In this document: one piece after another, positions 34,610 through 44,104 of the stretch
How the letters are laid out: each line of letters opens with the position of its first letter
Numbering within the stretch: position 1 is the stretch's first letter
Assembly (NCBI RefSeq): GCF_001028175.1
Contig: NZ_AEJF01000245.1
Span: 20,132 to 84,131 of the forward strand
Direction of reading: 5' to 3'
DNA length: 64,000 bases
Source: Caballeronia mineralivorans PML1(12)
GTDB taxonomy: Bacteria; Pseudomonadota; Gammaproteobacteria; Burkholderiales; Burkholderiaceae
The notes under the pieces: generated by a model
Told to the model about the DNA's origin: nothing
The model's database searches: none
Seen by the model: the letters and a program-made list of their open reading frames with translations, nothing else
Position numbers and translations under genes: made by a program

Positions 34610-35764
34610 TTATTTCACGAAGACAACACTGACAGGAGCAGGTACGTCAACCGATTGCCCTGTGTCCGACACCATGCCCGACACAGGGTCGATTCTGAAC
34701 ACATTCACTTTACCGCTGCTTTGATTTTCGACCAGCATCCATTTTCCCGACGCATCGATTGCAAATCCCCAGGGTCTCTGACCGCCCGAGGACGTGCGCT
34801 GAACCAGAGAAAGCTCCCCCGAGTCAGGGCTAACGCGATAGACCACCAGCGCATTTTCTCCGCGGTTTCCGACATAGACAAAACGCCCGTCATGGCTGAC
34901 CGCAATCTCGGCTCCGCTCTTGGCACCCTGAAATTCCGGGCTGGTCGTCGGCAACGATTGCACTAGTGTCAAATGCCCTTGCGATGCACCCCAGCGTAAA
35001 ACCATGATCTCCGCAGTTAGTTCAGTTAGCAAATAAACGAACTGACCGTTTAAACCGAAAGCGAGGTGACGCGGACCACTGCCCGGCGGGGCAATGAAGG
35101 ACCGCGGATTGGCCTCGTCATCCGGCGACAACGCATGAGTCGCCCGGTCAAAGCCATAAACGAAAACACGATCGGCACCCAGATCGGCAACAAGTGCGTA
35201 TCGACCTGATGGATCGACCGCGACGCTGTGAGCATGCGCGCTCGCCTGCCGACGGTTTGGTCCGGAACCGGTCTCCTTGATCGTGGACACGAGTGAGCCC
35301 ATGCTTGCTTCGCGGTTGATAACAATGCTCGATACAGACCCACTGCTGTAATTGGCACCGAGCAAGGTCATCGAGGGTACGTCTAACCACAAATACGTGG
35401 TTCCGTTGCCTCCTGTGGCGACCGCGTTCACTTTGGTAAGCGCACCGTTCCCTCGATCCACCGCGTAGGCAGTGACACTTCCTTCTTCTGTGTTTTGATC
35501 ATCGACCGAATAAAGTATTGGTAGCTGAGGATGCGCAACTAGCCATGTGGATCTCAGCCCCTCCTCAACCGGGCCGATCATAGTGAGCTTACCGGTGTAG
35601 GCGTCGAAGCGCAGCGCGTGAATGCGGCGCTCCTGCGTGCCCACGTAGACGAGTTCCGTTTGTGCATTTTTCGGTAGCGTGGCTGCTCGACCCTGCTCGC
35701 TGTATGCTCCTGCTGACAACGTCAGCATGGCAAGTGCCGCCATAACGACGACTCGCGTCACCAT
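34610..35764 (-). CDS. Secreted lactonase, 7-bladed beta-propeller (6-phosphogluconolactonase-like)
   Basis: A 384-residue protein of the lactonase/Pgl family. Start at 35764 (MVTRVVVMAALAMLTLSAGA) is supported by GGAG five bases upstream and gives a clean signal peptide; an ATG eight codons earlier is possible. Repeats include LVYVGTQERRIHALRFDAYT, HAHSVAVDPSGRYALVADLG, SGPRHLAFGLNGQFVYLLTE and HDGRFVYVGNRGENALVVYR. These are blades of the propeller. Family members hydrolyse lactones, including muconolactone-type compounds. Export suggests that it acts in the periplasm. It faces no clear operon partner. Confidence 0.9.
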   Translation of the reverse strand: MVTRVVVMAALAMLTLSAGAYSEQGRAATLPKNAQTELVYVGTQERRIHALRFDAYTGKLTMIGPVEEGLRSTWLVAHPQLPILYSVDDQNTEEGSVTAYAVDRGNGALTKVNAVATGGNGTTYLWLDVPSMTLLGANYSSGSVSSIVINREASMGSLVSTIKETGSGPNRRQASAHAHSVAVDPSGRYALVADLGADRVFVYGFDRATHALSPDDEANPRSFIAPPGSGPRHLAFGLNGQFVYLLTELTAEIMVLRWGASQGHLTLVQSLPTTSPEFQGAKSGAEIAVSHDGRFVYVGNRGENALVVYRVSPDSGELSLVQRTSSGGQRPWGFAIDASGKWMLVENQSSGKVNVFRIDPVSGMVSDTGQSVDVPAPVSVVFVK

Positions 35765-36545
35765 ACTTCTCCGGAGGGACTGCGTCATAGCCTCTTAACT
35801 TAGAAGTCAAATGATGTGAGGGTATTGCCGCTGCCCGCCGCCTCTTTATTCATAGACCGCAAGCGGACAATCAGCCGTTATTCCATTCGCTGGTTCACCC
35901 AGCGCAATGTCGGTAAGGACGATCAGCGGGTTTCCGCGCCACTGCAGCAACGATCAAGTTTCCAGGCAACTCGACAGAGACTCGCCACCGGAAGTATCGC
36001 CTGTGCGGAAAAGGATATTCGATGCCCGATCGCTCGTCCTTGCACAAAATTGCGATTCACCGGCATTTTTCTCCATCGGTGAAAGACCGCAGAAAGCTTG
36101 ACCGAATGTTGTGATTCGTCGAATTCGCATCTTTGCTCGGTCAGCCATCTATCCCACACGTCGCCCCGAGATAGGGCGCGACCCCTCAGTGCCTTTCGTC
36201 CCGGAAGCGCCGAGATGTTGCAGAAATTGGCGAGCAGGGTAACTGCGCAATCGGACGTGGCGCGAAATGTGTCATGCTACCAAGTTCGGCTTCCTCCGTT
36301 TCTTGGAAGCCAAGCCTGGTGATCATTGAGTCAATGCTGATCCAAGCCTAGAATGATGACGACCGTCGATCAATCGACCGGGCCGTCCTTCTCACCAACC
36401 ACGTGACGGGAACGACCGGCTGTCGTCTAATCGATGAGATATGGTTCAAGCGAGACCAGCGCGAGAAATCTTTCTACGTAAGACCGGAATTTCACCGACC
36501 GGTCTTCACCAAATCGATCCCGTTGATCCTCGCCAAGGAGACAAT
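35765..36545. other. Gene-free region upstream of the AraC regulator
   Basis: About 780 bases lie between the divergent lactonase and AraC genes. The stretch should contain both promoters. No coding remnant, palindromic operator or terminator was recognised. Confidence 0.35.
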
Positions 36546-37484
36546 ATGAAAGACAGTGCGATGACAAAATATCAACACCACTCAAATAACAAAACGACGC
36601 TGACAACGGTTCCAAAGGTCCGGTTGTATGTCGAGCGTCCTGAAGAGAAAGAAAAGTGGTTTGTGAATATCGGGCATGTCACTGAGCGGGGTCGCTGGCG
36701 AACCGAGCCTCACGCGCATCCAGAGTATGGCCAGGTGATATTCGTTCGTAACGGACGCGGCGTGATGAACCTTGAGGGTTCCAGTGTGCCATTCGAGGGC
36801 CCTTGTGTCTTGCTGCTACCGACTGAATGCGTTCATGGACTCGACTACGCGGTCGATGTGGACCGATGGGTCGTGACGATCGAGGTGGCCTACCTGACGC
36901 AAGTCAACAGCAAACTCCACGAATTCATCCAACTGTGGGCGTTACCTCGGATGATTCCACTCTCTTCGGCGACCGCGGCAGCAACGGAGTTTTTCAGCTT
37001 GATCAAAAGGCTCCAACTGGAGCTTGAGTCCAAGGCGGTCGGCCATGTTGTAGGAACGGAAGCACTGCTTACTTCACTGCTGCTCATACTGGTTCGCGGA
37101 ACCTGTCTGGACCGGATTGACAACGAAGGCGCAACACGCAACGAGATCCGCCTAGCGGACCGGTTTCGTGAGTTGATCGATCAGCATTACCGGCAGAACT
37201 TGCCGCTACAGGACTATGCGTCAGCGATGGCGGTGTCTTTGGTGCAACTGCGTGCGGCCTGCGCCTCTGCAACAGGGCAAAGCCCCACCAAGATGATTCA
37301 CGCACGCATCATCACCGAAGCCAAACGGAACCTCATTTTCGGGGATATGTCCGTGGAACAGATCGCCTTTGGGCTTGGCTTCTCGGATGCCGCTTACTTC
37401 ACGCGTTTCTTCCGGAAAGAAGTCGGTCAAGCGCCAAGCCAGTTTCGGGTCACTGCTCGAGACCAGCCGCATCGTACGAAATAA
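36546..37484 (+). CDS. AraC family regulator with cupin sensor
   Basis: A 312-residue regulator. I start at 36546 because AAGGAG lies 5 bases upstream. The N-terminal cupin half contains EPHAHPEYGQVIFVRNGRGV and CVLLLPTECVHGLDYAVDVD, typical of PobR/HpaA-like sensors of aromatic acids. The C-terminal double HTH spans LPLQDYASAMAVSLVQLRAA to MSVEQIAFGLGFSDAAYFTR and FFRKEVGQAPSQFR. It is a good candidate controller of the island catabolic operon or of the channel gene at 38320; that link is inference. Confidence 0.9.
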   Translation: MKDSAMTKYQHHSNNKTTLTTVPKVRLYVERPEEKEKWFVNIGHVTERGRWRTEPHAHPEYGQVIFVRNGRGVMNLEGSSVPFEGPCVLLLPTECVHGLDYAVDVDRWVVTIEVAYLTQVNSKLHEFIQLWALPRMIPLSSATAAATEFFSLIKRLQLELESKAVGHVVGTEALLTSLLLILVRGTCLDRIDNEGATRNEIRLADRFRELIDQHYRQNLPLQDYASAMAVSLVQLRAACASATGQSPTKMIHARIITEAKRNLIFGDMSVEQIAFGLGFSDAAYFTRFFRKEVGQAPSQFRVTARDQPHRTK

Positions 37485-37498
37485 ACAGCGATGACGGG

Positions 37499-37540
37499 GG
37501 CGTCTTCGTTTTGTCCGGATAACCGGCGAAGATGCCTTTT
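37499..37540 (+). terminator. Terminator after the AraC gene
   Basis: GGCGTCTTCG pairs with CGAAGATGCC (one G-T pair) over 10 bp with an 18-base loop and is followed by TTTT. It lies 14 bases after the AraC stop. Confidence 0.75.
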
Positions 37541-38319
37541 CACACAATCGTTTTCTTAAGCGCCGCTCCATTTCGGTCAGGAGATGAGTTTCGCGAATCG
37601 GCTCTCTCGGGCCGATCCTCCTGCAGTTGCTCACGCTCACTCTCGTTCTCATCGTCTCCAGGCACACTTTCAATTGGACCGGCAACGCCGACGGCCACGC
37701 GCGCATGAACGCGCGCTACCGGCTCAGGCGGGCGCACCGCGCATACCGCACAGCCCGCTTCGGTGGAGACCTGCCGCAGGCGTCGCGCCCGTGTTTGCTC
37801 AGTGAGTTGAGTTCTACCTGGACCTCATTGGCTTTCAAGGTTGCTACGGAACGTGGCCGTCATCCCAACACGTCGTATTAGTTTTCAATCGCTGCGGGGG
37901 ATCCGTCTACAACCGCCCATGACTGCGCCCTTCCGCCATCCGACAAAAAATGCCAGCGAATCTAATTTTTGTGTAAAGGCAGACGGCCTGGCATCAAATA
38001 CCATTCCTCACCATCGCGGCAGAATGTCCTGGAATGTCCTGTGTTGGATTGCCCAGCGAGTTGTCGACGGTGCGGCCGTATCGAGAGTCGGAAAACGACC
38101 ACGCCTTCCCTATATCAACATAGATCCTGTTTGGACGGAGACATGAAAAACATCGTCAACCAGCCGCACGGCGCCAAGTCTGACATTACCCGGGTTTTTT
38201 GTTGCAGGGGGTACGGCGGCCGGTTTTGACGACTTTACCCCGAGTATCTGGCTCCCTGTTCGTCCTCGACAAATTTGAACGGAAGCGGGGCTGATAAAGA
38301 AATCTATATGGATGGAGAC
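37541..38319. other. Gene-free region with a duplicated leader
   Basis: No intact gene is seen. At 38134-38153 the sequence GGACGGAGACATGAAAAACA closely repeats the start region of the channel gene (GGATGGAGACATGAAAAAAA, 38311-38330), so the ATG at 38143 opens only a 28-codon frame to 38229. It may be the leftover of a duplication of the channel gene 5' end. Confidence 0.4.
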
Positions 38320-39294
38320 ATGAAAAAAATATCAGTAGCTTTGCGCAAACTGCTTCTCAGCGCGGCCATGTTCTGCTGTTTGAGCGAGTTCAGTTACGCG
38401 GAGGAGTACACGGCACCAAACGATTCCACCACGCCCCAAACCCAGCGGACCCAGACGAACGGCGCCACCCGCCTCACTGCTCCGGATTTGAAATCGGGAG
38501 AGGAAATTGGCGCGCCGCCTGTATCGTGGAACGATACTTATATCGGCTACCGCTATCGCAGGGATTTCCACTACCCGGGTGTTCCCGACAAAGTTGCCCA
38601 GAACATTGGTTATCTCACCACGATTGGTGGTTTCAAATTCGGTAGCTACGCGTTCAACGTGGATTACCTCGTATCGAACTCCGCAAACCCGGAGGCAGGC
38701 GGTCCGTCCTCGGGCGGGGCGCAGGAGGTGTATAGCGTCGGTCGAGTCGAGTTGAGTGCCGGAAAGATTCTTGGACGACCGGTGGGCATCGGCATCATTC
38801 GGGATGTCGGCTTGACCGGCGGCTACGAATTCGGCACCAAGAACGACGCATACGGAGAGCGTGCACGGATGATCGTTTTCGGGCCGACCATCGAGTTTGC
38901 GTTGCCGCGAGGGTTTCTGAACCTGACCGCGGGTCTTCGAACCGAGAGCAACCATAACGGTATTACCGGCGTGGATGTGCATTTCAATACTGCGTGGCAC
39001 CTCGAGAGCTCGTGGCTCTTTCCGTTTCGGGTGGGACCGTTGCCGCTGGTGTTTCGTGGGTTTGCGAGCATGACCGGACCGAAAGGAAAGGATGGTTTCG
39101 GAGTTCAGACAACGACAGAATTTCTCACCCGCGTTTCCCTGCTAGCCGATCTTGGTTCGTTCGCCGGTCACCCGCGTGCTGTTTATGCGGGCGTCGGTTA
39201 CGAGTACTGGCATCACATGTACGGCACGCCGACTAGCGAAACGGTCGGTACTATAACCTCAGCGCCCATGCTGATAGCCGAGATTCATTTCTAA
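38320..39294 (+). CDS. Tsx/OmpK-like nucleoside-channel family outer-membrane protein
   Basis: A 324-residue beta-barrel protein. The signal peptide (LLLSAAMFCCLSEFSYA) is followed by a Pro/Thr-rich segment and then WNDTYIGYRYRRDFHYPGVP. Family matches include YAFNVDYLVSN, GGAQEVYSVGRVELSAGKIL, VGLTGGYEFGTKNDAYGERA, MIVFGPTIEFALPRG and a final barrel strand ending IAEIHF. Tsx-type proteins let nucleosides or similar small molecules through the outer membrane. The role here is probably uptake of an island substrate. An ATG four codons upstream is an alternative start. Confidence 0.75.
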   Translation: MKKISVALRKLLLSAAMFCCLSEFSYAEEYTAPNDSTTPQTQRTQTNGATRLTAPDLKSGEEIGAPPVSWNDTYIGYRYRRDFHYPGVPDKVAQNIGYLTTIGGFKFGSYAFNVDYLVSNSANPEAGGPSSGGAQEVYSVGRVELSAGKILGRPVGIGIIRDVGLTGGYEFGTKNDAYGERARMIVFGPTIEFALPRGFLNLTAGLRTESNHNGITGVDVHFNTAWHLESSWLFPFRVGPLPLVFRGFASMTGPKGKDGFGVQTTTEFLTRVSLLADLGSFAGHPRAVYAGVGYEYWHHMYGTPTSETVGTITSAPMLIAEIHF

Positions 39295-39315
39295 TCAGCA
39301 GTCCTCGTGAATGCA

Positions 39316-39350
39316 ATCATTGGCGACCCTTCAAGGGGGTTGCCAATGAT
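39316..39350 (+). terminator. Hairpin after the channel gene
   Basis: ATCATTGGC and GCCAATGAT form a perfect 9-bp stem, extended inside by ACCCTT/AAGGGGGT. The T run is weak (CGTTT), so termination is likely but not certain. Confidence 0.55.
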
Positions 39351-39539
39351 CGTTTGAGGGAATCCATTCATGTCGTTTTCCTCCATTTTTTTGCTTCTAA
39401 AGTTACATCATCGGCAACGTCCGGCTTGCCTCTGACGCGTTCTTAAATTCCGTAGGTAGTTTGTTGAACCGAGCGCTCCTGCCTCGATCAACAACCACAG
39501 CACATACTGTCGAGAGATACCAGACATTCGGGATAAGGA

Positions 39540-40600
39540 AGTCCGTGAAATGGCCTGACTCGATCTGTTTCATGCTGTGGTGCATTGCCGCGGCAGCCAC
39601 AGGCATGGTCACGACGCTTTCGGCCCTGATCATCATGCGCCTGCTCATCGGCGTGGCCGAAGCCATTGTGGTCCCTGCCACCTATCGCTACCTCGCCAAC
39701 AATTTTGAGGAAACTCAGAAAGGCACAGCCCTCGGTATTTTTTCGATTGGCGGCAAGATGGGGCCCGCGCTCGGCGCGCCAATTGCTGCCTGGATGATCG
39801 TCACATATTCCTGGAAGGTGATGTTCCTGGCGACGGGACTTGTCGGACTGTTCTGGCTGGTGCCATGGCTGCTGATGGTCAGAAACGATTATCCGTCCAG
39901 GGAGGAACTCGCGGCGGGGATACACCGGGCCTCCTCAGTGCCGCTCAGAAATCTCCTGGCGAGCCCGGTCGTCTGGGGCGGGCTGATCAATAATTTTTGC
40001 TACAGCTATTTCGCTTTCTATTGCATGACCTGGATGCCGGCCTATCTGGTCGAGCAACAGGGCCTTTCTCTTGAGAAGTCCGGGCTTTACACCTTCTTCA
40101 GCTTTGTTGGAATTGCGATCGTCGCGGCGATTGCGGGATGGTCCGCGGACCGGATTATCGCCCGCGGAAACGATGCCGTTGTGGTGCGCAAGTGGTTTAT
40201 CGTCGCCGGCTTAATTGGGGGAACCACCGTTCTGTTTGGCGCCTATGCCCCGTCGCTTGAGATGGCTTTGTTCTGGAACGTGCTCTCGCTCTCGCTGCTT
40301 GGCCTTGTCACCGCGAACAACCTGGCTCTATGCAAACTGACCTTGATCCCCAAGCAGGCGATCGGATTGAACACAGGATTGCAGCATGTTGCCACCAGTC
40401 TCGCGGGCGGTATATCGGCCAGCCTTTCAGGCTGGTTGCTCCACCTTGGGGGCACCTACGAGTTGCCGATGATGGCGATCTTCGCCTTCCTTCTGATCGG
40501 CGCCACCAGCACTGTGGTTCTGCTCAAGCGCAAATGGGCACCGAAAATCAACGACATTGCTCACGGACCACCGCAGACAGAAACGCAGACTTCTGCTTAG
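39540..40600 (+). pseudogene. N-terminally truncated MFS transporter
   Basis: From about 39540 the frame matches the intact MFS protein at 47619: SVKWPDSICFMLWCIAAAAT against GVKWPYAVSFAAWCIATALM, then GPALGAPIAAWMIVTYSWKV and LVPWLLMVRNDYPSREEL through to the end. About 80 residues including the first two or three membrane helices are absent, and the upstream frame (LLPRSTTTAHTVERYQTFGI) has no similarity. Transport activity is unlikely. It is the paralogue of the transporter in the intact operon. Confidence 0.8.
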
Positions 40601-41167
40601 ACGCATGGTGTGGCGTTGTTGAATAAAGAAGAACCCAATCAAAGCACTCCGATACTCGCCCTTTTTAGGTTTTCGCCGACACCGTCATTCCCGGATTGAT
40701 CATCCGGTTCAGTGCGGACGCACCGGAGCACGCCTCAGTTTTCTGCTGCGATAGCCTTCGCGCCTTCCTGGCGTTGCCGACAATGCGTTGCAGCGCTGCG
40801 TCACAATTCCGGCATGGTTGTGCAGGTTGTAGCGGGTGACGCACTGCCAGTTTTCATGAAGTGGGTGGGTGGGCGAGCTTGGTCGCCGAGGCGTTCGTCG
40901 CACGCTGCAATCGCGACCGGCGATCTGCAGTCCAGTGCGTGACTTGAGCATCCTCTATGACCCGACGCTCGCGTTTTCTCTGTAGTCAAAGTAGTCCTCA
41001 CCGGTTGAGGTGCCGAGCACCACTTTGTTCCCTCCCGCGAGCGTTATTGCTGCGGCCGTCAAACGACGCTTCCGCTCATTGAGCGCATACACTTCGTTCA
41101 CCATTCCATAATGCAAACGCGCCGCGCTTTCACACAGCGCCCTTGTTACACCAATACAATAACCAGA
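40601..41167. other. Gene-free region before the beta-propeller gene 3' end
   Basis: These 567 bases hold no gene that I can recognise on either strand. A short minus-strand open stretch (WQCVTRYNLHNHAG) looks coding in composition but matches no family that I know. Confidence 0.35.
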
Positions 41168-43078
41168 TTATGGATTGGGAATGTACAGCGGCATCGCTTC
41201 TTCCCACAGGGTATCCGTGATCGGATGCTGATCGCTCCCGTCAGCATTCATCACCCAGTTCTGGCCGTCAGGTTGAAAGCTGTTGTCGTACAGCGCGAGT
41301 TCATCCCTGAAGCCATAGACGCCTGAACTGTATGCGATGCGGCCATCCCAGGTCCAGACGGCATGACCCTGGTTCGCCCCAGGGGTCGTCAAACGGGTCA
41401 GGCCCGTGCCATCCGGCTTGATCGTGTACACGTCATAGTGGAATTTGTTCGGATCGCTCGGGTTGACTTCCTTGCGGGTGAACACAATTTTGCTGCCATC
41501 TGGCGACCAGTCCGGCAGGTTGTCCGCTTCAGTGGTCAACACGGTCGTGGTGCGTGTATCAAGATCCAGAATACGCAGACCTTGGACCTTCGGACTCCAC
41601 ACCCGGTAGACGATTTTCTTACCGTCGGACGAGTAGCTGGGGAAGCCCGCATTCATAGAACCATCGGTCAGGACTTCCGGGTGGCCGTTCATGGTGCCGT
41701 CCGCCTTGATACGCACGATCCGGCCCGGACCTGCACCGCGCGTAAAGAACCAGTCACCCACACCAAAGGCCACCCACTCGCGATCCGGCGACCACGTAGG
41801 CTGGAATGCACCGGCCAGGCCTTGCTTGATCATGACTGGGTCCAAGTCACTGGTAGCCGGATCGTAAATGCGTGTATAGCCGGACAAATCGGGATTGGTG
41901 ACCGCAATGGAGGAATTGATCGCCTTTTCCGTGTACACCAGTTTCTTGCGATCCAATGACAACTGCGGGAAGACATCAATATATTTGTAGTCCCATGCAG
42001 GGTCGAAGCTAAATAGCGGCGTTCCATTCGCATGCGCTGGTCGCATCGTTATTTTTTCGTAAACCATCTTCGCGCCGTCCGACGAATAGCGAGGCGAGCG
42101 AATACCTGTATTGCTAGTCGAGCGGAAAGTGCCGGTGGTGGTATAGATACCTTCTGTGTCACCTCCCTTGACGTGATAGGCGACGTTGGTCTCGCTCATG
42201 TATTGCGGGAACACCTTGAAGCCAGGAGTCGATGTCAATGCCGTTCTCTCAAGGCTGGACACATCCACAGACACCAGTTGCGAGCTGACCTTGTTGATCC
42301 CCTCCGGACGATGTGCGCCCCAGGTCGACTCCACGGGTGTTTCATAAAAAACCACGCGCTTGCCGTCCGGTGACCAGGACGGTGAACCTTCGTCATAGCC
42401 GGGATTGCTGGCAAGTTTCTTCCAGCCGGAGCCATTCGGCTTGATGATATAGATGCTGCTTTCCTGCGTGCGTTCCCAGCCAACCGGCAGATTGTGGCCG
42501 CGCCAATCAGAGCCCGTGTCGGAAGAAAGTGCGAGCCACTTGCCGTCTGGAGACCAGGAAGGTCTGAAATAACCATGGGGTTTGGCGGGATCGAATTTCA
42601 GCGAGCCCGTGACGTTTTTCAGCGCGCCGGTCGAGATGTTCAGTGTCCAGATATTTGTTGTACCGAAGTCCTTCGTGCCCCGGCGTGATGAGACAAATGC
42701 GATCGTGTCAGGGTCGGTCGGCGAAAAAACGGCGGCATCCGAGACCCCAATGTGATCAGTGAGCCGCTGCAGGCCCGTCCCATCCACTTTGACACGATAG
42801 ATATTCGACTGGCCCAGACCGTCACGTTCCGATGAGAATACGATCCACTGCCCATCTTTCGAGAAGGACGCGTGATAGTCAAAACCATCAGTCGATATTA
42901 GCCGGTGCTCATCGGTGCCGTCTGCATTGGATACATACAACTCGGATGTTACTGGGCCGACGCGATCGAGCAACAAGGTGCCTTTCGTCGCCGCACCTGC
43001 TCCAGTTGGAATCAACATCCAGGCGCCCCCGATGGCTATGCAAGCCAGGAGCTTCTTCAAAGAGGTAGTCAAATACAC
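41168..43078 (-). CDS. Secreted TolB-like PD40 beta-propeller protein
   Basis: A 636-residue protein with a signal peptide (LLACIAIGGAWMLIPTGAGA). It has many PD40/TolB-like repeats, for example HASFSKDGQWIVFSSERDGL, PSWSPDGKWLALSSDTGSD, PSWSPDGKRVVFYETP, PSYSSDGKKIVYRVWSP and PDWSPDGSKIVFTRKEVN. The start codon is GTG at 43078, with GGAG about 10 bases upstream. Such propellers bind peptides or sugars or act in hydrolysis; no catalytic triad was seen. It is the last gene in the minus-strand run that begins at 51961, after a 94-base gap from the preceding gene, and may be part of that operon. Confidence 0.85.
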   Translation of the reverse strand: MYLTTSLKKLLACIAIGGAWMLIPTGAGAATKGTLLLDRVGPVTSELYVSNADGTDEHRLISTDGFDYHASFSKDGQWIVFSSERDGLGQSNIYRVKVDGTGLQRLTDHIGVSDAAVFSPTDPDTIAFVSSRRGTKDFGTTNIWTLNISTGALKNVTGSLKFDPAKPHGYFRPSWSPDGKWLALSSDTGSDWRGHNLPVGWERTQESSIYIIKPNGSGWKKLASNPGYDEGSPSWSPDGKRVVFYETPVESTWGAHRPEGINKVSSQLVSVDVSSLERTALTSTPGFKVFPQYMSETNVAYHVKGGDTEGIYTTTGTFRSTSNTGIRSPRYSSDGAKMVYEKITMRPAHANGTPLFSFDPAWDYKYIDVFPQLSLDRKKLVYTEKAINSSIAVTNPDLSGYTRIYDPATSDLDPVMIKQGLAGAFQPTWSPDREWVAFGVGDWFFTRGAGPGRIVRIKADGTMNGHPEVLTDGSMNAGFPSYSSDGKKIVYRVWSPKVQGLRILDLDTRTTTVLTTEADNLPDWSPDGSKIVFTRKEVNPSDPNKFHYDVYTIKPDGTGLTRLTTPGANQGHAVWTWDGRIAYSSGVYGFRDELALYDNSFQPDGQNWVMNADGSDQHPITDTLWEEAMPLYIPNP

Positions 43079-43172
43079 AGCGAGATGTCTCCGTTATTTA
43101 TGCGTAGGTGAGCGATGTGAACCCGCTCGTCCGCTCCATCCTTCCTTACCGTTCCTTCCTGCGAATCATCAT

Positions 43173-44069
43173 TCAGCCCAGATTGCCCGTGATGTCATCG
43201 AACAGTTCGTCGACGCTCAGACGATGCGGAATGATCTTCTGGTCAAGCGCCCAGTCGATCGCCAATTGAAGCCCTTTGCGGTTCTCCTCCAGCCCGATCG
43301 GCGGAAAGATAGCGGGCACTCCGCTTTCAGTGAGCGCACGGCTTTCTACGATCATCCGGTACAACTCGCGAACGATGTCTGGGCGCTGCTTCGAAATGTC
43401 CTCGTGCACTACGAACATGTGGTTAATCGGCACCACACCCTCGCGCGCAAACCAGTCTTTGGCAGCGGCTTGCGCATCGGGAACAAGCGTGCGCACACGC
43501 GGGTCCTTCGGCATGTCTTCACCGAGCAAGGCTGCACTCAGCTCACCCTCAAGCATCATCTGCGGAATCGAGGAACCCGCGGGCAAGCGCACGCAGTTAT
43601 TCGGGTCGCGATACTCAGCGAGATGTCCATCACCGAGCGTCATCCAGCTCACCTTGTCGAGATCGACACCGTATTCGTGGCGCAGGATGCCCCGAATCCA
43701 GAGCGCTGTCGTCTGGGTATAGGTGCGAACGCCGACCTTCTTGCCCTCTATATCCTTGGGTTTCAGCTCGCCGAAGTCAATGTTGAAGCCGGCGCAATGA
43801 TGCTGGAAGCGTCCCGAGATTGGCGTCGGCAACAAGACATAGGGCTTACCATAAGCCTTGGCCTGCAAGAATGTGACGATCGCCAGCTCGCCCGCGTCGA
43901 ACTTGTTTTCGCGAACCATCGCCTTGAAGCCGTTATGCGCCGGCGTCGGTCCGCAGTAATCGAACTTGACGAGGTCCGAGCTCAGCCGTCCGTCCTTCAT
44001 CGCCTTCGTTACCGGGTAATCAGCCAGATTGGTGCGCAGGGTTGGCACCCCGGTCAGTGTCGTTGTCAT
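43173..44069 (-). CDS. 4,5-dihydroxyphthalate decarboxylase-like protein (second copy)
   Basis: A 298-residue protein of the Pht5/NMT1-like fold. Motifs are EGKKVGVRTYTQTTALWIRG, VRLPAGSSIPQMMLEGELSA and PPIGLEENRKGLQLAIDWAL. The family was named for 4,5-dihydroxyphthalate decarboxylase, which gives protocatechuate, but shares its fold with ABC binding proteins. There is no signal peptide (MTTTLTGVPTLRTNLADYPV) and no ABC permease or ATPase in the island, so a cytoplasmic enzyme is more likely; that is inference. AAGGAG lies 9 bases before the ATG. The ThDP gene ends 35 bases upstream. Confidence 0.8.
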   Translation of the reverse strand: MTTTLTGVPTLRTNLADYPVTKAMKDGRLSSDLVKFDYCGPTPAHNGFKAMVRENKFDAGELAIVTFLQAKAYGKPYVLLPTPISGRFQHHCAGFNIDFGELKPKDIEGKKVGVRTYTQTTALWIRGILRHEYGVDLDKVSWMTLGDGHLAEYRDPNNCVRLPAGSSIPQMMLEGELSAALLGEDMPKDPRVRTLVPDAQAAAKDWFAREGVVPINHMFVVHEDISKQRPDIVRELYRMIVESRALTESGVPAIFPPIGLEENRKGLQLAIDWALDQKIIPHRLSVDELFDDITGNLG

Positions 44070-44104
44070 TGATGTCTCTCCTTACGCATGAAGCCTGGAT
44101 AGAA

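Noticed and set aside
42915..44072. A 385-codon plus-strand frame spanning two genes
   Set aside because: It covers the antisense of the PD40 and decarboxylase-like genes and has no independent support.
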